This document shows positions 1 to 8,448 of a stretch of DNA of 64,000 bases, in pieces. Within the stretch, counting starts at the first letter, position 1. Each line of letters opens with the position of its first letter. The DNA lies in assembly GCA_001899715.1 (NCBI GenBank), contig MKWI01000006.1, forward strand, positions 124,001 to 188,000, written 5' to 3'. Under the pieces are notes generated by a model. That model ran no database searches. It had not been told where the DNA came from and was given only the letters and a program-made list of their open reading frames with translations. Source of the stretch: Sphingobium sp. 66-54 (GTDB taxonomy: Bacteria > Pseudomonadota > Alphaproteobacteria > Sphingomonadales > Sphingomonadaceae). Position numbers and translations under genes: made by a program.

Positions 1-383
1 GCGGCCAGCAAGGCCGAAGCCCCGCCGGAAAGCAGCACCAGCACCAGATCGCCCTCACCCGCGCTTGCCGCCAGATCGAGGCAGCGCTGTGCCGCCGCAA
101 GCCCGGCCGCGTCGGGCACCGGATGGCTGGCCTCCACCAGCTCGATCCGTTCGAGCGGCGAGCCGTAGCCGGTGCGCGTCACCGCGATGCCGGTCGCGTC
201 CGGCCAATGCGCCTCGACCGCCTGTGCCATCGGCACCGCGCCCTTGCCGGCGGCGATGACGATCACCCGCCCGGCCGGGTGCGGCGGCAGCGCTTCAATG
301 ATCGCTTCCGGCCGCTTGCACGCCGCGATGGCGGCCGCATAGGCGCCTTCGAGCACGGCGCGGCGGTTCGGGAGCCCGCTCAT
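1..383 (-). CDS. Glycerate 2-kinase (MOFRL/DUF4147 family), N-terminal part, cut by window edge
   Basis: The gene reads leftwards from an ATG at 383 and runs off the window, so only about the first 127 residues are visible. The translation begins MSGLPNRRAVLEGAYAAAI and contains the sugar-kinase-like segments VIVIAAGKGAVPMAQ and LVLVLLSGGASALL. These are typical of the glycerate 2-kinase (GckA/TtuD) family, which phosphorylates D-glycerate to 2-phosphoglycerate. Its ATG overlaps the stop codon of the upstream dehydrogenase (ATGA, 380-383), so the two are probably translationally coupled. Hydroxypyruvate reduced by the dehydrogenase would be passed as glycerate to this kinase. The C-terminal half and the catalytic domain are not visible, so the assignment rests on the N-terminal domain. 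Confidence 0.85.
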   Translation of the reverse strand, partial: MSGLPNRRAVLEGAYAAAIAACKRPEAIIEALPPHPAGRVIVIAAGKGAVPMAQAVEAHWPDATGIAVTRTGYGSPLERIELVEASHPVPDAAGLAAAQRCLDLAASAGEGDLVLVLLSGGASALLA

Positions 384-1357
384 CGCCCCGCCAAAAAGGA
401 GGCGACGGTCTCGCCCGTCACCCGTGCCAGTTCTGTCACGGCCTGCGTGCTGAGCCAGGCCGAGTGCGGCGTCACGATTACGTCTGGCCGGCGGGCGAGC
501 CGCAGGATCGCACTGCCCGGCGGCGGCGGCTCGACCGGCGCAACGTCGATGCCCGCGCCGCCGATTCGCCCGCTTTCCAGCGCCGCCTCCAGCGCGTCGA
601 GGTCGATGAGCGCGCCGCGCGCCGTATTGATGATGAGCGCGCCCGGCTTCATCGTCGCCAGCGTGTCCGCGTCCAGCATGTGCCGCGTCTCGTCGGTCAG
701 CGGGCAGTGCAGGCTGATGATGTCGCTGGTCGCCAGTACCTCCTCGAACGGCAGCCGGCCCTCGCCGGGCACCGCGCCGCGCCGGCCGGCGAACACCACC
801 TCCAGCCCGAGCGCGCGGGCACGGCTCGCTACTGCCTGTGCAATCGCGCCGCTGCCGAACAGGCCGAGCCGCTGACCAACCAGATCGCGCACCGGCGCCG
901 CGAACACGCAGAATGCCTTGCCGTTCTCCCAGCGCCCGTCGATCACCGAGTCGCGGAACGGCACCAGCCCCCGCGCCAGCGCGAAGATCAGCATGGTGAC
1001 ATGCTCGGCCACCGAAGTGCCGGCATAGCCCACCACATTGCGCACCTGGATGCCGCGTGCCTGCGCCGCGGCGCTGTCGACCACATCCGTCCCCGTCGCG
1101 GTGACGGCGATCAGCTTGAGATCCGGCAGCGCCGCCAGCGTCGCCGCGTCCAGCTTCACCTTGTTGATGATGGCCACCTGCGCGCCGGCGAGCCGCGTCA
1201 CCACATCGGCGGCATCGGTGAAGTCATGCGCGATCCACTCGTGCGGCAAATCGGGGCGGGGAATATCAATGCCGCCCAGCGTCATCTCATCCAGATGGAC
1301 GATGCGGGGCATGCCGCCCGTCTTCGCCGACTCACCCTGCCCCGCGCCTTGCGCCAT
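380..1357 (-). CDS. D-2-hydroxyacid dehydrogenase (glycerate/hydroxypyruvate reductase-like)
   Basis: This 325-residue NAD(P)-dependent D-isomer 2-hydroxyacid dehydrogenase has the Rossmann loop LGLFGSGAIAQAVA, the catalytic Arg in INTARGALIDLDAL, the Glu in GIDVAPVEPP and the catalytic His in VIVTPHSAWLS. I placed the start at the ATG at 1357 because GGAGGAAG lies just upstream; an open frame continues 33 codons further but lacks a ribosome site. It is followed, with ATGA overlap, by a glycerate 2-kinase, which suggests that the substrate is hydroxypyruvate or glyoxylate. A MarR regulator lies directly upstream on the same strand and probably belongs to the same unit. The exact substrate cannot be fixed from sequence. 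Confidence 0.85.
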   Translation of the reverse strand: MAQGAGQGESAKTGGMPRIVHLDEMTLGGIDIPRPDLPHEWIAHDFTDAADVVTRLAGAQVAIINKVKLDAATLAALPDLKLIAVTATGTDVVDSAAAQARGIQVRNVVGYAGTSVAEHVTMLIFALARGLVPFRDSVIDGRWENGKAFCVFAAPVRDLVGQRLGLFGSGAIAQAVASRARALGLEVVFAGRRGAVPGEGRLPFEEVLATSDIISLHCPLTDETRHMLDADTLATMKPGALIINTARGALIDLDALEAALESGRIGGAGIDVAPVEPPPPGSAILRLARRPDVIVTPHSAWLSTQAVTELARVTGETVASFLAGR

Positions 1358-1471
1358 ATCCGTCTTCCTCCCGCCGGAAATAATTCGCTCTGCAATTATC
1401 TGCGGGCGCGCGGCAAGTCCAGTAGCGGCGCCTCCGTCATGACGAGGGCCCCACACAGACGGCCGGCACGC

Positions 1472-1978
1472 TCAGGGTTGCGCGCCGTCGCAGAGCGTCT
1501 CCATCAGCTTGCCGGTGATGGCGTTGACCTGATCCAACTCCGCATCGCTGAGCCCGGTCAACACCGAGGCGCGGAAGGCATGGGCAACGGCGGTTATCTC
1601 CTCCAGCGCCTGCCGGCCGCTTTCGGTCAGCTCGATCAGCTTGGTGCGCCGGTCGTTAGGGTCCTGCCGCCGCACGACCAGCCCGTCCGCCTCCAGCGTG
1701 TCGAGCATCCGCGTGAGGGTTGGCCCCTCGATACCGATCCGCTTGGCGATGGCGATCTGCGCGCTCGGCTCGGGCGAGCGGGCGATGGTGGAGAGCGCCT
1801 CCATGCGGGCCGTGCCGTAGCCCATCGGCCGCAGCTTCTCGTCCAGCATCGCCCGGTAGCGCCGGGCGATCAGGATGATCCGATAGGTGAAGCCATATTC
1901 CCGGTCGAGGCGCGGGGAGCTCGCAAAAATTGGTTTAGCCCCCGCATCCTCGGCGCGGCCCTCGCGCGTTCCAGCCAA
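1472..1978 (-). CDS. MarR-family transcriptional regulator
   Basis: This 168-residue winged-helix regulator has the MarR DNA-binding core, IAKRIGIEGPTLTRMLDTLE as recognition region, followed by the wing GLVVRRQDPNDRRTKLIELTESG. The start appears to be TTG at 1978: a strong AGGGGGAG sits a few bases upstream and no ATG is placed to keep the N-terminal helix intact. It sits upstream of the hydroxyacid dehydrogenase and glycerate kinase genes on the same strand and may control them in response to an organic-acid ligand (inference). A 7-bp inverted repeat in its upstream region is a candidate operator. Confidence 0.9.
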   Translation of the reverse strand: MAGTREGRAEDAGAKPIFASSPRLDREYGFTYRIILIARRYRAMLDEKLRPMGYGTARMEALSTIARSPEPSAQIAIAKRIGIEGPTLTRMLDTLEADGLVVRRQDPNDRRTKLIELTESGRQALEEITAVAHAFRASVLTGLSDAELDQVNAITGKLMETLCDGAQP

Positions 1979-2002
1979 TTGCTCCCCCTAATCCTATTTG
2001 TT

Positions 2003-2037
2003 TGCTAACCGTTTCGCCTTCATTCAACTCGTTAGCA
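2003..2037. promoter_or_regulatory. Inverted repeat upstream of the MarR gene, candidate operator
   Basis: TGCTAAC at 2003-2009 is matched by GTTAGCA at 2031-2037, a perfect 7-bp inverted repeat with 21 bases between the arms. It lies just before the MarR start at 1978 and in the region divergent to the cytochrome c gene. MarR proteins commonly bind palindromes in their own promoter; the assignment here is inferred from position only. Confidence 0.35.
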
Positions 2038-2198
2038 CGCTCATGTCAACCCGCGCACCCGTGCGCCGACCCGCCTTGCAGGGCCGTCGCACCGCTGCAA
2101 TTCCGGGTTGACGATATCTCCTGCGCGCAGCACAGGGGCCGGTGTCGGCCCGTTTCCCGACAGAAAAGGACGACAAGGTTCATTTCGGGAGTCGCCCC

Positions 2199-2819
2199 AT
2201 GTCCAGGCTTCATCGCGCGCATCGCCGCGCCAAATCTTTTTATGCTGTCTCCGGTCTCGGCCTCATCGCACTGCTTTCTGCCTGTGGCGGCCAGCCCGAG
2301 GCGAACAATGCCGATGAAGCGCCCGTCGAGAACGGGGCCAATATCGCCAATGATGCAGTCGTGAACGAGGCGGCAAACGCCACCGGCGAGAGCACCGCGC
2401 CGGCTCCCGCCAATACCGCCGAGACACCGGCCGCCAAGGCCGAGGACAAGCCGGAGGCTGCGGCCGCCGCGCCCGCCAAGCCCGAAAAGACAGCCGCCGC
2501 CGCGCCGGCTGGGGATGGGGACGCCGCCAACGGCGCCAAACTGTTCGCCCAGTGCAAGATCTGCCACTCGGTCGAGCCGGGCAAGAACGGTCTCGGCCCC
2601 TCGCTGCACGATGTCGTCGGCCGCAAGGCGGGCACGGAGGCCGGCTTCACTTATTCGCCGGCGATGAAGAACAGCGGCCTCACCTGGACCGACGCCGAAC
2701 TCTCCGACTATCTGCGCGCACCGATGAAACTGGTGCCCGGCACAAAGATGGCCTTCGCCGGCATCGCCAGCGACAAGGACCGGGCGGACGTCATCGCCTA
2801 TCTCGACACGCTGAAATAA
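2199..2819 (+). CDS. Lipid-anchored class I cytochrome c
   Basis: This is a 206-residue protein. The start at 2199 is chosen for the GGGAG seven bases upstream. A basic N-terminus and hydrophobic segment end in the lipobox LLSAC, with lipidated Cys at residue 29. An Ala/Pro/Lys/Glu-rich linker of about 80 residues follows. The C-terminal domain, of mitochondrial-like cytochrome c type, carries the haem site CKICH (residues 119-123) and the axial Met in VPGTKMAF (Met184). The arrangement fits a membrane-tethered periplasmic electron carrier that could swing between respiratory complexes. No partner oxidase is adjacent. It is transcribed away from the MarR gene and is probably monocistronic. 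Confidence 0.9.
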   Translation: MSRLHRAHRRAKSFYAVSGLGLIALLSACGGQPEANNADEAPVENGANIANDAVVNEAANATGESTAPAPANTAETPAAKAEDKPEAAAAAPAKPEKTAAAAPAGDGDAANGAKLFAQCKICHSVEPGKNGLGPSLHDVVGRKAGTEAGFTYSPAMKNSGLTWTDAELSDYLRAPMKLVPGTKMAFAGIASDKDRADVIAYLDTLK

Positions 2820-3181
2820 GCCCGACGCGAGCGCCGGCCGCCCGATCGTGCGGCCGGCGTGCACGCAAAGAGCCGGCGTCAAAGCTGGATCGCCCGTCAG
2901 CGCCGACCCGCTGCCGGGCAATCCGGACAGATCGTCATGCGGACCCCGCTGGCTCAGCATCCATGCCGCCTGGCAGCCAAGCCTCGCAGGCACGCTGGAT
3001 GCTGCGCCAGCAGCGGCATGACAACGGGCATGACAAGGGTCGAATGCGGATGGCGGATAGCCGAAAGCCCACGCCCCCCAATCTTCTCGGGGAGGGAATC
3101 GGCGGTGCCGAGAGAGAGAGAGCTTTCGGGGTGCGTTTTCTCCGCCCGCCGGCCGTCACCCGGCCAGCGGGAACGCCCGGA
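2820..3181. other. Gene-less stretch between cytochrome c and yegP-like gene
   Basis: No convincing gene is present here. The stretch holds the hairpin at 2832-2859, an inverted repeat with arms CAGCATCCA (2955-2963) and TGGATGCTG (2996-3004), and a short GA dinucleotide run near 3109-3122. The CAGCATCCA sequence recurs in two other intergenic regions of the window, so part of this stretch is probably repeat-derived. Confidence 0.5.
2832..2859 (+). terminator. GC-rich hairpin after the cytochrome c gene
   Basis: CGCCGGCCG at 2832-2840 pairs with CGGCCGGCG at 2851-2859 across a 10-base loop, twelve bases after the stop codon. There is no T-run after it, so it is a weak terminator candidate or a transcript-stabilising hairpin. 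Confidence 0.4.
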
Positions 3182-3355
3182 TCAGGCTTCCTCGACCGGA
3201 GCGCCGGGGCCGTTCTTGATGATGGACTCGATCGCGTTGCGCGCGCTCGCCTTGCTGGAATAGCCCTCGGTCCAGAAGATGATCTCGCTGTTATACTTGA
3301 ACTTCGCGACGAACTCGCCGGCCTTGTTCTTCTCGATCACGAACTTGTGCGCCAT
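3182..3355 (-). CDS. YegP/DUF1508-family small protein
   Basis: This is a 57-residue protein starting MAHKFVIEKNKAGEFVAKF, with the ATG at 3355 preceded by an excellent AGGAGGA. The single DUF1508 unit (FVIEKNKAGEFVAKFKYNSEIIFWTEGYSSKASARNAIESI) matches the YegP family, small alpha/beta proteins of unknown biochemical role that occur in one or two copies. It is transcribed on the same strand as, and downstream of, the FAD oxidoreductase, about 75 bases after it in transcriptional order. Function is unknown. Confidence 0.85.
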   Translation of the reverse strand: MAHKFVIEKNKAGEFVAKFKYNSEIIFWTEGYSSKASARNAIESIIKNGPGAPVEEA

Positions 3356-3430
3356 CGTCGGAATCCTCCTGTGGATTGAGTCCGTCCCCGACTTTAGCGC
3401 CCGAAAAAGCCAGCGCAATTCCAATATAGG

Positions 3431-4549
3431 TTAATCCGCGATCAGCCGGTCCGGCGCATAGGCGGCAACGTCGATCCCCGCCACCGGCGCGGGCAGCGTC
3501 TCGCCCAGCACCAGCGCCGCGCCGATCAGCGCCGCCGCCGGGGCGGTCTGGATGCCGAAGCCGCCCTGCCCAGCGAACCAGAAGAAGCCCGCCGCGCGCG
3601 GATCGAACCCGTAGACCGGCTTGCGGTCGGGAGCGAAGCTGCGCAGCCCGGCCCATTTGTGTTCCACCGCCTCGATCCGCCAGTCGACCACCGCGCGAAA
3701 CCGCTCGACGGCGAGCGCCACATCCAGCTCCTCGGGTGCGACATCATGCGGCACATCGGGCGTCTCGTCGTGCGGCGACAGCCAGAGATGACCCACGCCT
3801 TCCGGCTTGAAATAAAAGTCCCCGCCAAGGCCGATAATGAGCGGGAACCGCGCCGGCGCTTCCGGGCAGCGCAACTGCACCACGGTGCGGCGGTAGGGTG
3901 TGATGCCGAGCGATCCTACACCGCAGCGCCGCGCCACATCGTCCGCCCAGGCCCCCGCAGCGTTGATGATAAGCGTGCACTCAACCATCCCGTCGCTCGT
4001 CTCCACGCGCCAGCCGCCTCCCTCGCGCCGCGCCGCGACCAGCCGCGTGTCGAGCCGCACGGTGAGCCCCGCCCGCCGCGCCGCGCCGCGATAGGCGGCG
4101 AGCAGCCCGGCCACGTCGATATCCATGCAGCTCGGCTCGGAAAGGCCGACCGTCCATTCCGGCCGCAGCCCCGGCAGGCGCGCCGCCAGCGCCGCGCCGT
4201 CCAGCGGCTCCAGCGTGATACCGCTCGCGGCGAACTCGCGCCGCATCGCCTCGGCCTGCCCCGCATGCTCCGCCCGCCCGACATGGAGCGCGCGCCGTTC
4301 GCCCAGAAAGGAGCACTCCGAGAAAGCCGGGTCGGGCCGCGCGAGCAGCGGCCCGCTCGCGGTGGTCAGCGGCTGGATGGCCGGCCCGCCATAGCTCTCG
4401 CTCCAGAAGGCGACCGAGCGGCCGGAGGCATGATAGCCGGGCTGCGCCTCCTGCTCGATCAGCATCACCCGCGCGCGCCCGGCGAGCCCCGCCGCGATGC
4501 TGAACCCCGCCATGCCGCCGCCCACGATAAGGATGTCGCACGCCGTCAT
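3431..4549 (-). CDS. FAD-dependent oxidoreductase, D-amino-acid-oxidase (DAO) family
   Basis: This 372-residue protein has the N-terminal FAD-binding motif DILIVGGGMAGFSIAAGLA followed by the second dinucleotide contact MLIEQE. It has the DAO-type C-terminal motif GFFWFAGQGGFGIQTAPAAA. Members oxidise amino acids, glycine derivatives or hydroxyacids. The start at 4549 is the ATG directly before the FAD motif; its GGAG is weak and distant. The neighbours (a YegP-like gene downstream, pilus genes divergently upstream) do not suggest a substrate. It reads as a cytosolic protein, with no signal peptide. The family assignment is firm but the reaction is open. Confidence 0.8.
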   Translation of the reverse strand: MTACDILIVGGGMAGFSIAAGLAGRARVMLIEQEAQPGYHASGRSVAFWSESYGGPAIQPLTTASGPLLARPDPAFSECSFLGERRALHVGRAEHAGQAEAMRREFAASGITLEPLDGAALAARLPGLRPEWTVGLSEPSCMDIDVAGLLAAYRGAARRAGLTVRLDTRLVAARREGGGWRVETSDGMVECTLIINAAGAWADDVARRCGVGSLGITPYRRTVVQLRCPEAPARFPLIIGLGGDFYFKPEGVGHLWLSPHDETPDVPHDVAPEELDVALAVERFRAVVDWRIEAVEHKWAGLRSFAPDRKPVYGFDPRAAGFFWFAGQGGFGIQTAPAAALIGAALVLGETLPAPVAGIDVAAYAPDRLIAD

Positions 4550-4674
4550 CGGGCCGGCTCCGCTCTCGTGAAGGGGGTGGGGATGGGGGAAGGCTCGGCC
4601 CCGGACTCGCGGCAAATCGGCATTGCGGGCGCTGGTTACGATTTCCTAAGGCCCAAGGTCTAGCCTTTTGCGCA

Positions 4675-5151
4675 ATGATCGCACCCTGGCTGCCTTCCCT
4701 GCTTGTCGCCACGCTCGCGCTGCTCCTGCTCTGGGCTGCGGTGACGGACCTGCGCAGCCGCACCATCCCCAACGCGCTCAATCTGACGATCGCGCTGCTC
4801 GCGCCGCTCTGGTGGTGGGCCAACGGCCTCGCTCTCTATCCCGACATCGCGATCCAGCTCGGCGTCGCGCTGGCGGTGTTCGCGCTGTTCGCCGGCCTGT
4901 TCGCGCTCGGCATGATGGGCGGGGGCGACGTGAAGATGCTCGGCGCGCTCGCCTTGTGGCTGCCGTTCGAGGCGATGGTGCTGCTGCTCGTGCTGATGGC
5001 GCTGGCGGGCGGCGTAGTAACCATCGCCACGCTGATCCACCATCGCGTCCTGCGCCGCGGCGGCCGCCCGGAAATCCCCTATGGGGTCGCCATCGCGCTG
5101 GCGGGTCTCTGGGTATTCGGCGAACGTTATTTTAACCCTTTCCCCGCATAA
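4675..5151 (+). CDS. cpaA: Prepilin peptidase CpaA/TadV (type IV A24 family)
   Basis: This 158-residue polytopic membrane aspartic protease has the two catalytic aspartates of the A24 family in VTDLRSRTIPN (Asp25) and GGGDVKML (Asp85). It lacks the N-methyltransferase domain, as usual for the short tad-type enzymes, which cleave the leader of Flp prepilins and TadE/F pseudopilins at the inner membrane. It is the first gene of the cpa/tad cluster, 48 bases before cpaB. No good Shine-Dalgarno sequence precedes the ATG at 4675. No pilin substrate gene is present in the window. Confidence 0.92.
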   Translation: MIAPWLPSLLVATLALLLLWAAVTDLRSRTIPNALNLTIALLAPLWWWANGLALYPDIAIQLGVALAVFALFAGLFALGMMGGGDVKMLGALALWLPFEAMVLLLVLMALAGGVVTIATLIHHRVLRRGGRPEIPYGVAIALAGLWVFGERYFNPFPA

Positions 5152-5199
5152 CCAGCCTGTCCGGGGTTTCGGCCCCGCCGATGGGAGACGACATTCGTC

Positions 5200-6201
5200 A
5201 TGGAACCTAAGAAGATCGCCCTTCTGGCGGGCGCGCTGATCGTTGCCGTCACGGCGGCATTCCTCGCGCGCTCCATGTTCGCGGACGGCGCAGCGCCGGA
5301 AGCGACCGCCGCCGCCATGCCCAATCCGCAGGACATGCCGCATGTGCTGGTCGCGACCAAGTCGCTGCCGGTCGGCACCATCGTCAGCGCGGACGCCTAT
5401 CGCTACCAGCCCTGGCCTAAGGAGCTGGTCGAGGAAGCCTATTATATCGAGGGCAAGACCGACGCCGAGAAGCTGGTCGGTTCTGTCGTCCGCACCGCTA
5501 TCGCCGCCGGCCAGCCGGTGACGATGGGCTCGCTGATCCAGCCGGGCGACCGCGGCTTCCTGGCCGCCGCGCTGGCGCCGGGCATGCGCGCCGTGACGGT
5601 GCCGGTCTCGATCCAGAGCAGCGTCGCGGGCTTCGTCTTTCCCGGCGACCGGATCGACCTGATGCTTACCCAGAGCGTGCCGGGCGGCGGCGACGGCGCC
5701 CCGCTCAAGGTCGCCGAGACCATCGTGCGCAACCTGCGCGTGCTCGCCACCGACCAGCGCACCGATGCGATGGGCGAGGATGGCAAGCCGGTGGTGCAGA
5801 CCTATTCCAACGTCACGCTGGAAGTGACACCGCGCATCGCCGAGAAGATCAGCGTGGCGCAGACCATCGGCGCCATCTCGCTCTCGCTCCGCTCGATTGC
5901 GGACAGCAGCCAGCAGCTTGAGGAAGCGCTCGCTTCCGGTGAAGTCGAGGCGCCCGGCGCCGGCGACGCCACTGGTGAGAAGACGATGCTGGCAGCCATC
6001 GCCACGCGCCCGTCGGACAAGCGCTCGACCTATTCCACCGGCGCGGATGTCTCGCGCTACCAGCGCAGCAGCGTTCCGGGCAAGCCGGTCGACGATAGCG
6101 CCCAGGCCACCGTTGCCGCCGGTGCCGGTGGCGGCGCGGGGCCGACCGTGCGGATCGCACGCGGCACCGCCGTTACCGCCGTTGCGGTGGGGAGCAAGTA
6201 A
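5200..6201 (+). CDS. cpaB: Flp pilus assembly protein CpaB (RcpC)
   Basis: This 333-residue protein has an N-terminal membrane anchor (IALLAGALIVAVTAAFLA). An SAF domain beginning around VLVATKSLPVGTIVSADAYR and the RcpC/CpaB region around MRAVTVPVSIQSSVAGFVFPG follow. CpaB is periplasmic and thought to work with the CpaC secretin, possibly through peptidoglycan contact. GGGAGA precedes the ATG at 5200. The gene ends one base before the cpaC start, so the two are tightly coupled. The C-terminal tail is rich in Gly, Ala and Ser. Confidence 0.93.
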   Translation: MEPKKIALLAGALIVAVTAAFLARSMFADGAAPEATAAAMPNPQDMPHVLVATKSLPVGTIVSADAYRYQPWPKELVEEAYYIEGKTDAEKLVGSVVRTAIAAGQPVTMGSLIQPGDRGFLAAALAPGMRAVTVPVSIQSSVAGFVFPGDRIDLMLTQSVPGGGDGAPLKVAETIVRNLRVLATDQRTDAMGEDGKPVVQTYSNVTLEVTPRIAEKISVAQTIGAISLSLRSIADSSQQLEEALASGEVEAPGAGDATGEKTMLAAIATRPSDKRSTYSTGADVSRYQRSSVPGKPVDDSAQATVAAGAGGGAGPTVRIARGTAVTAVAVGSK

Positions 6202-6202
6202 G

Positions 6203-7774
6203 ATGAAGCAGAGTTCCATGCTGTCGCCGGCGCGCATCGCCACCGGCGCCCTCGCCGTCGCGCTCGCCATCACCGCCAGCGCAGCCGCCCTCCAGGTCCC
6301 TGCCTTGGCCGCCACCGGGCCGGCCCAGCAGGACAATGGCGCGCTGCTGCTCGCCGTTGGCGAGAGCCGGGTGGTCAACCTTCCCGAGAATCTCAGCGAT
6401 GTGGTGATTGCCGATCCCAACGTGGTCGACGTCCACGTCCGCTCGCAGCGCCAGCTCTACCTGATCGCCAAGACGCCGGGTGAGACCAACGTGTTCGTCA
6501 CCTCGGCCAACGGCAAGATGCTCTATGCCAACGCCGTTCGCGTCGGCAACAACATCACCAGCATCGACCAGATGCTCAAGTTGGCCATGCCGGACGCCGA
6601 CGTGCAGGTGAGCACCATGAACGGCATGGTGCTGCTCACCGGCACCATCGCCACGCCGGAGGATTCGGCGGAGGTAGAGCGGCTGGTGCAGGCCTTCTCC
6701 GGCAAGGACACGACCGTGGTGAGCCGCCTGCGCACGGCCACGCCGCTTCAGGTCAACCTTCAGGTCCGCATCGCGGAGGTGAACAAGACCTTTGCCAAGA
6801 ACCTCGGTGTCAACCTGCTGAGCAGCCGTAACCTCGGCAGCGGGTTCCTGTTCGGCATCGGCCGGGGCAATCCCGGGAGCATCTCCTACCCCGGTGTGAC
6901 GACCTTCATCAACAACCCTAATGGCGGCGCACCTATCGAGGTTCCGGTCATCGACCCGTCCACCGGGCGGCAGGCCTATGATACGGTCTTCAAGTTCAAC
7001 AACGCGGAGACCGGCACTACGCTGGGCGCCGCCGGGCGTCTGCTCGGGCTGGACCTGATGGGCACGCTCGACCTCGCCGAGACGCAGGGTCTGGCGGCAA
7101 CGCTCGCCAACCCCAACCTCACCGCTCTCTCGGGCGAGACGGCCAGCTTCCTGGCTGGCGGCGAGATCCCGATCCCGCTCTCGACCTCGCTCGGTCAGGT
7201 CTCGGTAGAATATAAGCAATATGGCGTCAGCCTCGCTTTCACGCCCACCGTGCTGGCCGATGGCCGCATCTCGATGCGCGTACGCCCGGAGGTCTCGCAG
7301 CTCGATATGAGCGCGGGCGTGCGGCTCAGCAACTTCACCATTCCCGGCATCTCGACCCGGCGCGCGGAAACGACCGTGGAGCTGGGCTCCGGCCAGAGCT
7401 TCATGATCGGCGGCCTCCTCTCCACGTCGAGCGGCAACACGGTCGACAAGACGCCGTTCCTCGGCGATCTGCCGATCCTTGGCAACCTGTTCAAATCGCA
7501 GGGCTACCGCCGGCAGGAGACGGAGCTGGTCATCATCGTGACGCCCTATCTGGTGAAGCCAGTCGACGCCCGCCAGATCGCGCTGCCGACCGACGGCTAC
7601 CGCAATGCCGACGACGCCCAGCGCATCCTCGGCAACCAGATGCATGCCGGCCAGAGCGGCGGCGAACGGCCGACGCCCACGCCGGCGGAACCGACCACCG
7701 TCACGCCGGATCGCGTCGCCACCCGCACCGCCAAGGGCAGCGGCAAGGCCGCCACTCCCGGCTTCAGCTTCTGA
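6203..7774 (+). CDS. cpaC: Flp pilus secretin CpaC (RcpA)
   Basis: This 523-residue outer-membrane secretin begins with a Sec-type signal peptide (residues 1 to about 40). An N-terminal pilus-formation domain (LLLAVGESRVVNLPENLSDVVIADP) follows, then a BON-like segment (MPDADVQVSTMNGMVLLTGTI) and a C-terminal secretin domain from about LQVNLQVRIAEVNKTF to LVIIVTPYLVKPV. The tail is Pro/Thr-rich. It forms the outer-membrane pore through which the Flp pilus exits. The start at 6203 has GGGGAG upstream, inside the end of cpaB. Length and domain order are normal for the family. Confidence 0.95.
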   Translation: MKQSSMLSPARIATGALAVALAITASAAALQVPALAATGPAQQDNGALLLAVGESRVVNLPENLSDVVIADPNVVDVHVRSQRQLYLIAKTPGETNVFVTSANGKMLYANAVRVGNNITSIDQMLKLAMPDADVQVSTMNGMVLLTGTIATPEDSAEVERLVQAFSGKDTTVVSRLRTATPLQVNLQVRIAEVNKTFAKNLGVNLLSSRNLGSGFLFGIGRGNPGSISYPGVTTFINNPNGGAPIEVPVIDPSTGRQAYDTVFKFNNAETGTTLGAAGRLLGLDLMGTLDLAETQGLAATLANPNLTALSGETASFLAGGEIPIPLSTSLGQVSVEYKQYGVSLAFTPTVLADGRISMRVRPEVSQLDMSAGVRLSNFTIPGISTRRAETTVELGSGQSFMIGGLLSTSSGNTVDKTPFLGDLPILGNLFKSQGYRRQETELVIIVTPYLVKPVDARQIALPTDGYRNADDAQRILGNQMHAGQSGGERPTPTPAEPTTVTPDRVATRTAKGSGKAATPGFSF

Positions 7775-7790
7775 CCAGCGAGGGAATGAG

Positions 7791-8447
7791 ATGGATATGA
7801 CCAAGCTTCTCCACCGCCCCGCCGCCCTGGCGCTGGGCCTGTGCCTCGCCCTTTCGCTGGGTACGCCACCCGTCTCGGCCCGTACGGTCGAGCGCGGCGT
7901 CGAGCCGAAGCACCAGCCGGTCGTGCAGCGCACCGATTTCGTGTTCGACGTGGTCGCGGACGGCAGCGGCGGCCTCGCCAGTGCCGAGCAGAGCCGGCTG
8001 ACCGCCTGGTTCAACGCGCTCGGCCTGCGCTATGGCGACCATATCTCGCTCGCCGGCACCGGTTCACTGGCGCTGCGTGACGCCGTCGCCGATGTCGTCG
8101 GCCGCTATGGCCTGCTGATCGACAGCGAGGCGCCCGTTACCGCCGGGGAAGCGCCGGTGGGCAGCCTGCGCGTGATCGTCAGCCGTTCGGTCGCGAGCGT
8201 GCCGGGCTGCCCGAGCTGGGCCGACCGCGCGGGTGCCGATTTCGTCGGCGGTCTCAGCGACAATTACGGCTGCGCCATGGCGAGCAACCTCGCCGCGATG
8301 GTCGCCGATCCGCGCGATCTGGTCGAAGGTCGCACAGCCGGCGTGGACCCGACAAGCACGGTCAGCGGCCGTGCGATCAAGGCCTATCAGGAAAAGGCGC
8401 CGACCGGCAGCGGCGGCCTGCAAGCCATCTCGACGGGAGGCAAGTAA
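7791..8447 (+). CDS. cpaD: Pilus biogenesis protein CpaD
   Basis: This 218-residue CpaD-family protein has a cleavable-looking N-terminal signal segment (LALGLCLALSLGTPPVSA). It carries the family hallmark with two cysteines, VPGCPSWADR and DNYGCAMASNLAAMVADPRDL. CpaD is a periplasmic or outer-membrane component accompanying the secretin. The only N-terminal Cys (in LGLC) does not fit a lipobox, so lipidation is not predicted. The start at 7791 follows GAGGGA. It lies 16 bases after cpaC and one base before cpaE, clearly within one operon. Confidence 0.88.
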   Translation: MDMTKLLHRPAALALGLCLALSLGTPPVSARTVERGVEPKHQPVVQRTDFVFDVVADGSGGLASAEQSRLTAWFNALGLRYGDHISLAGTGSLALRDAVADVVGRYGLLIDSEAPVTAGEAPVGSLRVIVSRSVASVPGCPSWADRAGADFVGGLSDNYGCAMASNLAAMVADPRDLVEGRTAGVDPTSTVSGRAIKAYQEKAPTGSGGLQAISTGGK

Positions 8448-8448
8448 G

